Of a DNA stretch of 5,934 nucleotides, positions 1-4,856 are shown one piece after another. The notes beneath the pieces are model-generated. The model did not search any database. It was given only the letters and a program-made list of their open reading frames with translations, and was not told the origin of the DNA. This stretch comes from Solirubrobacteraceae bacterium (GTDB lineage Bacteria > Actinomycetota > Thermoleophilia > Solirubrobacterales > Solirubrobacteraceae): assembly GCA_025935735.1 (NCBI GenBank), contig JAICUS010000390.1, forward strand, positions 1 to 5,934, read 5' to 3'. Every line of letters starts with the position of its first letter. Position 1 is the first letter of the stretch. The position numbers were made by a program, and so were the translations under genes.

Positions 1-373
<373 letters not shown>

Positions 374-381
374 AATTGGTC

Positions 382-397
382 GTGCCCCGTAGGGCAC
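382..397 (-). other. UACG-capped hairpin in the 16S leader
   Basis: On the transcript strand GTGCCC-TACG-GGGCAC forms a perfect 6-bp stem closed by C(UACG)G, a member of the very stable UNCG tetraloop class. It ends 8 bases before the predicted mature 16S 5' end. A role in folding or in 5' processing of pre-16S is inferred from its position only. Confidence 0.6.
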
Positions 398-435
398 AAG
401 CCTTTACAAAGAGGTGTCATGTCCGTACTAACGGG

Positions 436-454
436 CGCCACCGTACACGTGGCG
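436..454 (-). other. Leader RNA hairpin
   Basis: This is a perfect 6-bp inverted repeat, CGCCAC at 436-441 against GTGGCG at 449-454, with a 7-base loop. It lies mid-leader between the boxA region and 16S. It may be part of the pre-16S fold; no specific function can be read from the sequence. Confidence 0.4.
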
Positions 455-533
455 GCATCCCTCGGACTTGACGAGGTTTGTATCTGGCCGTCGCCCAGGC
501 CGGGATGGCCAAGACGACGGGTCGAACCTGGAC

Positions 534-567
534 GCGATCTACAGACTCACAAGAGTCTGGTGATCGC
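534..567 (-). other. Two-part leader hairpin directly after boxA
   Basis: On the transcript strand an outer 6-bp stem (GCGATC at 562-567 with GATCGC at 534-539) is separated by a 2x2 mismatch from an inner perfect 7-bp stem (CAGACTC with GAGTCTG, 542-559) capped by UUGU. Two further G-U pairs can extend the base. It is the strongest hairpin in the leader. It begins a few bases after the boxA-type element, so it could be the boxB-like partner of an antitermination site; that role is inferred. Confidence 0.55.
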
Positions 568-572
568 ACGCT

Positions 573-589
573 GTTGAGTTTTCAAAGAC
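573..589 (-). promoter_or_regulatory. boxA-type rRNA antitermination element
   Basis: The transcript strand reads TCTTTGAAAACTCAAC. It closely resembles the conserved TGTTTGAGAACTCAA-type leader element of actinobacterial rRNA operons and the CTTTGAAAACT leader element of other Gram-positives. The NusB/NusE complex binds boxA RNA in rRNA leaders to make RNA polymerase resistant to termination. It lies about 200 bases before 16S and downstream of both proposed promoters, so both transcripts would carry it. Confidence 0.7.
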
Positions 590-622
590 CGTCGCGCCTC
601 AGATGGCGGTGATTCCGCCGGA

Positions 623-653
623 AGTCTAAACGCTTCCCCACTTCGGCCGTAAA
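623..653 (-). promoter_or_regulatory. Candidate rRNA promoter P2
   Basis: A -10 box TAGACT (623-628) is preceded, 19 bases upstream, by a -35-like TTTACG (648-653). The -10 and its next two bases (TAGACTTC) match those of P1, and the bases around the -35 are also similar (TTTACGG against TTGACGG). The 19-base spacing and imperfect -35 make it weaker on paper than P1. A transcript would start near 615, giving a leader of about 240 bases before 16S. Confidence 0.5.
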
Positions 654-674
654 GAAGGCCTCCTCACGGAGGCC
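650..674 (-). terminator. Terminator-like hairpin between tyrS/P1 and P2
   Basis: On the transcript strand GGCCTCC-GTGA-GGAGGCC forms a perfect 7-bp GC-rich stem with a GNRA tetraloop, followed at once by TTCTTTA. This is the layout of an intrinsic terminator, although the T-run is interrupted. It lies about 60 bases after the tyrS stop and would end tyrS transcripts. It also lies about 25 bases downstream of the expected P1 start, so P1 transcripts must pass it too. It could therefore instead be an attenuator or a leader structure. Confidence 0.55.
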
Positions 675-705
675 CCCGCACATCCGGTTTTCATGGGGAA
701 CGAGA

Positions 706-735
706 AGTCTAGCGCTCTGGCGAGAGAACCGTCAA
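706..735 (-). promoter_or_regulatory. Candidate rRNA promoter P1, overlapping the tyrS stop
   Basis: TTGACG (-35, 730-735) and TAGACT (-10, 706-711) are separated by 18 bases, close to the consensus for the housekeeping sigma factor. The predicted start is near 699. The -35 box contains the TGA stop codon of tyrS (732-734), so the rRNA promoter begins inside the coding sequence. It is the best promoter match I found in the window. No AT-rich UP element is evident upstream, where the sequence is GC-rich tyrS code. Confidence 0.65.
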
Positions 736-1976
736 TTCTCCGCGGCCGCCGGCCCCGAATTACCGGCTGACCTGCGGAAACGCTTGAATCGCCGCTTGCC
801 AAGCTGAAGCACGGCGCCGTCGAGCCGGTCGGCCGGGACGTCGAGCTCGGCCCCGTCGAGCGCCTCGCCGTCGAGCTTGACACCGCCCTGCGCCAGCAGC
901 CGCCGCGCCTCGGCTCCTGAAACGCCGAAGTGATCGCGGATCAGCGCCGGCAGATGCACCGGATCCCCGTCCGGAAGCGGCGCCTCCTCCACCTCGTCGG
1001 GCAGCGCGTGCTCCACGTGCAGGCGGTCGAAATGGGCCTCGGCCTCGCGCGCCGCCTCCTCGTCGTGGTAGCGGGCCACTATTTCACGCGCGAGGGCGCG
1101 CTTCGACTCCACTGCCGGCTTGGACCGGTCGAGCGGGTGGTCGAGCAGCAGGTCGTAGTAGGTGCCCATCACGTCGTCCGGGATCCGCATCAGCTTGCCG
1201 AAGATCTCGTCGGGCGGGTCTGTCACGCCCACGTAGTTGCCGAGCGACTTGGACATGCGCTGAACGCCGTCGATCCCCGGGAGGATCGGCATCGTGATGA
1301 TCGACTGCGGAGCCACCCCGTAGGCGCTCTGCACATCGCGCCCGAGCAGGAGGTTGAACTTCTGATCCGTTCCGCCCAGCTCCACATCCGACTTGATGGC
1401 CACGCTGTCGTAACCCTGAAGTAACGGATAAAGCAGCTCGAGCACCGAGACGGGCTCCCGAGCGTTCCAGCGTTTGGAGAAATCGTCGCGCTCGAGTATC
1501 TGCGCGACGGTGGCCGTGCGCGCCAGGCGGAACAGGTCCTCGGCGGGCATGTCGAGCCACTCGCCGTTGCGCCGGACCTCGGTGCGCTCGGGGTCCAGGA
1601 CCTTCATCGCCTGCTCCTGGTAGGTCACGGCATTGCGGTCGATCTCCTCGCCGGAGAGCTGAGGCCGGGTGGCCGAGCGGCCACTCGGATCGCCGACTCG
1701 CCCGGTGTAATCCCCGATGATGAGGACGACCGTGTGGCCCAAGTCCTGGAACTCGCGCAGCTTGCCCAGCACCACGGTGTGCCCGAGGTGGATATCCGGC
1801 GCCGTGGGGTCGATGCCCAGCTTGACCCGGAGCGGGCGGCCCTCCGCCAGTTGGCGCTCCAGAGCCCCTTCGGGCAGCGCATCCACGACGTTCCGGAGCA
1901 GGAAAGTGGCGTCGGAGGCCTCCGGTTCCGTCACGGTCGCAATGCTAGACTCCCGGCCTCGTCGGACGGAGCTCAT
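732..1976 (-). CDS. tyrS: Tyrosyl-tRNA synthetase
   Basis: This cytoplasmic class I aminoacyl-tRNA synthetase attaches tyrosine to tRNA-Tyr using ATP. The 414-residue product has all the landmarks: the HIGH-type motif HLGH at residues 63-66 after GIDPTAPD, the tyrosine-pocket segment GGTDQKFN at 201-208, the KMSKS-type loop as RMSKS at 240-244, and a C-terminal S4 RNA-binding domain at about 340-398. Length is normal for a bacterial enzyme. HLGH together with an MSKS loop suggests the TyrZ-like subfamily rather than the E. coli-type form. The start is uncertain. ATG at 1976 has only a G-rich stretch about 9 bases upstream. An in-frame GTG at 1934 removes 14 residues (MTEPEASDATFLL...) and better fits the N-terminus I expect of relatives. 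The gene runs toward the rRNA operon and its stop lies in that operon's P1 -35 box. No T-box leader fits in the 52-base gap upstream. Confidence 0.96.
   Translation of the reverse strand: MSSVRRGRESSIATVTEPEASDATFLLRNVVDALPEGALERQLAEGRPLRVKLGIDPTAPDIHLGHTVVLGKLREFQDLGHTVVLIIGDYTGRVGDPSGRSATRPQLSGEEIDRNAVTYQEQAMKVLDPERTEVRRNGEWLDMPAEDLFRLARTATVAQILERDDFSKRWNAREPVSVLELLYPLLQGYDSVAIKSDVELGGTDQKFNLLLGRDVQSAYGVAPQSIITMPILPGIDGVQRMSKSLGNYVGVTDPPDEIFGKLMRIPDDVMGTYYDLLLDHPLDRSKPAVESKRALAREIVARYHDEEAAREAEAHFDRLHVEHALPDEVEEAPLPDGDPVHLPALIRDHFGVSGAEARRLLAQGGVKLDGEALDGAELDVPADRLDGAVLQLGKRRFKRFRRSAGNSGPAAAEN
1943..1951 (+). promoter_or_regulatory. Candidate extended -10 promoter for the PBP gene
   Basis: TGC-TAGACT is an extended -10 element (TGn plus hexamer) with the same hexamer as both proposed rRNA promoters. 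No good -35 box is seen at 16-18 bases upstream, which extended -10 promoters can tolerate. A start near 1958 would give a leader of about 70 bases before the PBP ATG. The element overlaps, on the opposite strand, a TAGCAT -10-like hexamer (1942-1947) that sits 7 bases before the alternative tyrS GTG start. Confidence 0.45.
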
Positions 1977-2028
1977 GGGCCGCCGCCCCCACTATCCCGA
2001 ACGGGTCGAGGGCCGTCCCACCTAACGC

Positions 2029-4275
2029 ATGCCGGACTCGACGCCAACAGTTACGGGGCCTACATCCGCTGCCGCGGATCCGACTGACCTCCCCGGTCGC
2101 AACGGGCGCAACGGCGCCTCCGGCGGCGCAGCCAAGCCGCCCAAGCGCAAGATCAAGAAGCTGCGGCTCTTCCTGGTGCTGGCCGGACTGGGGCTGCTCG
2201 CCTTCATCTCGACCGTGTTCGGGATGATGATGGCGGTGGCGAGCGAGATCCCCTCGCTCGAGAACAGCGCTGAGTTCAAGGCCGCGCGCAACTCCAACCT
2301 GGTGGCCGACGACGGCTCGCCGCTCGCGCGGCTGACCGGCAACCAGAACCGGATCCTGATCGATCCGAACGACATCTCGCCGAACATCAAGAACGCTGTC
2401 ATCGCGATCGAGGACAAGCGCTTCTACACGCACAAGGGCGTGGACTGGAAGGGCATGATCCGTGCCGGCTTCGCGGACTTCACCCACCACGGCGCGGTGC
2501 AGGGCGGTTCGACGATCACCGAGCAGTTCGTGAAGAACGCGCTGGCCGCCCAGAACAACCGCACGATCTTCGAGAAGCTGCGCGAGGCGGCGCTCGCGTA
2601 TCACCTGGAGAAACAGTGGTCGAAGCAGAAGATCCTCGGCGAGTACCTGAACACCGTGTACTTCGGCAACGGGGCGTACGGCATCGAGTCGGCGATGCGC
2701 ACGTACTTCGGCGGCACACAGACCGACTACGACCCGAACGAGCGGGCCGCGCGCAACGCCACGCCTGATCAGGCCGCGCTGCTCGCGGGCATCATCGCCT
2801 CGCCGAGCGGGTTCAACCCGGTGACCAATCGCAGGGCTGCGCTCGACCGGCGCAACCTCGTGCTCAAGCTCATGCTCGAGCAGCGCATGATCAGCGCGGG
2901 TCAGTACCAGCAGGCGATCATCCAGGCACTGCCGTCGGCGGAGAACGTGCACCCGCCGCGGCCGGACTCGAAGCAGCCGTACTTCTCCACCTGGGTCACG
3001 CAGCAGCTTGTGGACCGGCTGGGGTCGGGGCGCGTGTTCGGGGGCGGGCTGAAGATCAAGACGACCATCGATCCCCAGCTGCAGGCCGCGGCCGTGCAGG
3101 CGATCAACGGGCGGCTGGCCGGGGTCGGGCCGAGCGCGTCGCTCGTGGCGATCGACAACAAGACCGGCGAGGTGCGGGCGATGGTCGGTGGCAACGACTA
3201 CAACACGCACCCGTTCAACATCGCCACCGATGGGCACCGCCAGCCCGGCTCGTCGTTCAAGACCTTCACCCTCGTGGAGGCGCTGCTGCGCGGGATCTCG
3301 TCCGGGAGCGTGTGGCCTTCGGCGCCAGTCACTTTCCACGTGTCCAAGAAGGAGCTCTTCCCGGTCCACAACTTCGAGGACTCCTATCTCGGCTCCGTGT
3401 CGCTGGCGAACGCGTTCGCGTACTCGGACAACTCGGTCTTCGCGCGCGTGGGCGTGTCGATCGGGACGCACCGGATCGCGCGGCTGGCGAACAAGATGGG
3501 TCTGCACACCCCGGTCTCGACCAACCTGGCGATCACGCTCGGCGCCCTCAAGGAGGGCGTGAACCCGCTCGAGATGGCGTACGCCTACTCGACCATCGCC
3601 AACGACGGCAAGCGCGTGACGAGCAACCTGCCGGCATGGAAGAACGGCCCCGTGGCGGTCGAGGACGTGCGGCAGGCGAACGGACACCGGCTGATCAAGT
3701 ACAAGCGCAAGACGATTCAGGTGATCCCGACGGCCATTGCCGAGGAGGCCAAGCAGGTGATGACCGGGCCGGTGACGCACGGGACGGCCACCGCCGCGCA
3801 GCTCCCGAACGACGTGGTCTACGGAAAGACCGGCACGACCGAGAACTACGGCGATGCGTGGTTCGTGGGCTTCGACTCCCACTACACGGTGGCGGTCTGG
3901 GTGGGTTACCCGGACAGGCTGGTGCCGATGAAGACCCAGTACCGCGGCGGCCCGGTTGAGGGTGGCACCTACCCCGCCGAGATCTGGCACGACTTCATGG
4001 TGCAGGCGCTGTCGATCCTGAACGCGCGCAACCCGAAGAAGGACCAGACCAGCCCGCTGCCGGGTCAGGGCAGCACCACCGCTCCGGTCACGCCGGCGCC
4101 ATCCTCCACCGCGCCGACGGGCGGAGGCACCACGACGCCGCAGGCGCCCGCGGACCAGCAGCCGCAGACGAAGAAGCAGCCGACCCAGCAGACGCCGCAG
4201 CAGCAGACCCCGCCGGCGCAGACGCCTACGCCCGGTACGGGCAACGGCGGCACGGGCGGCGCCTCGCCCGGTTAA
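2029..4275 (+). CDS. Class A penicillin-binding protein (bifunctional peptidoglycan synthase)
   Basis: This is a 748-residue membrane-anchored enzyme that polymerises lipid II into glycan strands and cross-links the stem peptides outside the membrane. It has a short basic, Pro/Gly-rich cytoplasmic N-terminus; a transmembrane segment at about 45-70; a GT51 domain with catalytic Glu128 in EDKRFYTHKG, then GGSTITEQ (159-166) and a second Glu186 in EKLRE; and a transpeptidase domain with catalytic Ser408 in SSFK, SDN at 466-468 and KTGT at 600-603. The tail from about 675 is rich in Pro, Gln, Thr and Gly, and no PASTA domain is seen. GGSTITEQ has Glu where Gln is usual, and EKLRE has Glu where Arg is usual. 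An in-frame TAA two codons upstream fixes ATG 2029 as the earliest start; no strong Shine-Dalgarno precedes it. It resembles the PBP1/PonA group, but no exact symbol is assigned. Its stop codon overlaps that of mpg. Confidence 0.96.
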   Translation: MPDSTPTVTGPTSAAADPTDLPGRNGRNGASGGAAKPPKRKIKKLRLFLVLAGLGLLAFISTVFGMMMAVASEIPSLENSAEFKAARNSNLVADDGSPLARLTGNQNRILIDPNDISPNIKNAVIAIEDKRFYTHKGVDWKGMIRAGFADFTHHGAVQGGSTITEQFVKNALAAQNNRTIFEKLREAALAYHLEKQWSKQKILGEYLNTVYFGNGAYGIESAMRTYFGGTQTDYDPNERAARNATPDQAALLAGIIASPSGFNPVTNRRAALDRRNLVLKLMLEQRMISAGQYQQAIIQALPSAENVHPPRPDSKQPYFSTWVTQQLVDRLGSGRVFGGGLKIKTTIDPQLQAAAVQAINGRLAGVGPSASLVAIDNKTGEVRAMVGGNDYNTHPFNIATDGHRQPGSSFKTFTLVEALLRGISSGSVWPSAPVTFHVSKKELFPVHNFEDSYLGSVSLANAFAYSDNSVFARVGVSIGTHRIARLANKMGLHTPVSTNLAITLGALKEGVNPLEMAYAYSTIANDGKRVTSNLPAWKNGPVAVEDVRQANGHRLIKYKRKTIQVIPTAIAEEAKQVMTGPVTHGTATAAQLPNDVVYGKTGTTENYGDAWFVGFDSHYTVAVWVGYPDRLVPMKTQYRGGPVEGGTYPAEIWHDFMVQALSILNARNPKKDQTSPLPGQGSTTAPVTPAPSSTAPTGGGTTTPQAPADQQPQTKKQPTQQTPQQQTPPAQTPTPGTGNGGTGGASPG

Positions 4276-4284
4276 CGGCGCCGC
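4256..4284. repeat. GC-rich inverted repeat spanning the convergent stop codons
   Basis: GCGGCGCC (4256-4263) and GGCGCCGC (4277-4284) are a perfect 8-bp inverted repeat with a 13-base loop that contains the TTAA shared by the PBP and mpg stop codons. Either transcript could form the hairpin. Neither side is followed by a T-run, so it is not a classical intrinsic terminator; it could be a T-less terminator, a stabilising 3' end, or a product of GC-rich composition. Confidence 0.4.
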
Positions 4285-4856
4285 ATCGCGGCCGGCCAGG
4301 GGCGACTGACGCTGCGGCTTCGCGGGTCGCAGAAGCGCCAGGGCAGGTCAGCGGCCTTGGTGATGCCGATGCGCTCGCCGATCGCGAGCTGCGCCGGGCG
4401 GTCCCCATTCTGCGGGGGCAGGATCTGGATCGGGCCGTCGCCAAGGAGCGAGGTGTCGTTCTCGCCGAGCTCGATCCCCAGCGCCTGGGTGAGCTTGCCC
4501 GGGCCGTTGCAGAGCTGGGTGACGTCCTCGAGACCGCGGCGCTCGCGCATAAGGTCGATGCCGTCCACCGGCTCGAGCGCGCGGACGAGCACCGCCGCGC
4601 CCACTCCCTCCTCCTCACACACCGCGTTCAGCAGCGCGTGGATCCCATAGGAGCGGTACACGTACGCGCGGCCGGGCGGGCCGAAGAGCACGCGCGTGCG
4701 GTCGGTGAGCCCGACGAACGCATGGCAGGCAGGCTCCTCCTGGTGATAGCTCTCGACCTCCACGATCCGCCCGGCCGTATCGCCGTGGCGCACCGTGCAG
4801 CCCACCAGGTCGCGCGCGACGTCGTGGACTGAGCGGGCGTAGAAGTCCGCCGTCAT
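4272..4856 (-). CDS. mpg: 3-methyladenine DNA glycosylase (AAG/MPG family)
   Basis: This base-excision repair enzyme removes alkylated purines (3-methyladenine and related bases) from DNA. The 194-residue product matches the AAG fold family, using human AAG as reference. IVEVESY (31-37) holds the catalytic Glu35 and Tyr37, equivalent to E125 and Y127. His45 fits the active-site histidine, with one residue fewer before it. YVYRSYG (65-71) gives Tyr67 and the intercalating Tyr70, equivalent to Y159 and Y162, and Asn77 matches N169. CNGPGKLTQALGI (116-128) is also typical. The start is ATG 4856, because family proteins begin just before the FYAR-type segment; a longer frame reaching 4955 only reads through the end of argH. 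The ATG overlaps the argH stop as ATGA, suggesting translational coupling. The TAA stop at 4272-4274 overlaps the stop of the convergent PBP gene. Confidence 0.94.
   Translation of the reverse strand: MTADFYARSVHDVARDLVGCTVRHGDTAGRIVEVESYHQEEPACHAFVGLTDRTRVLFGPPGRAYVYRSYGIHALLNAVCEEEGVGAAVLVRALEPVDGIDLMRERRGLEDVTQLCNGPGKLTQALGIELGENDTSLLGDGPIQILPPQNGDRPAQLAIGERIGITKAADLPWRFCDPRSRSVSRPWPAAMRRR

Larger units (their letters stand above)
374..705 (-). other. rRNA operon leader region (no protein gene)
   Basis: About 330 bases between tyrS and 16S show no convincing coding sequence on either strand; the one long frame here runs on into the antisense of 16S. Read leftward it holds, in order: the start region of promoter P1, a terminator-like hairpin, promoter P2, a boxA-type element, a long two-part hairpin, a second hairpin, and a short UACG-capped hairpin next to 16S. 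A further small inverted repeat, GGCGG-AATCA-CCGCC on the transcript strand, lies at 605-619 near the expected P2 start. A leader of this kind normally carries antitermination signals and one strand of the RNase III processing stem of pre-16S. The pairing partner would lie 3' of 16S, outside the window, so the processing stem cannot be confirmed. Confidence 0.8.

Noticed and set aside
374..731. tRNA gene in the rRNA leader
   Set aside because: Hairpins are present, but no cloverleaf, T-loop GTTCRA-type arm in proper context or CCA-proximal stem could be assembled.
626..883. Open frame of 85 codons on the minus strand in the tyrS-rrn gap
   Set aside because: It overlaps the tyrS 3' end in another frame and runs through the proposed promoters and hairpin; there is no recognisable protein signal.
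1977..2028. T-box or other riboswitch ahead of tyrS
   Set aside because: The divergent gap is only 52 bases and contains no T-box motif or antiterminator structure.
1945..3990. Open frame of 681 codons on the minus strand opposite the PBP gene
   Set aside because: It is antisense to a gene with complete GT51 and transpeptidase motifs. Its product is an Arg/Val/His-rich string with no recognisable domain, typical of a shadow frame in high-GC DNA.
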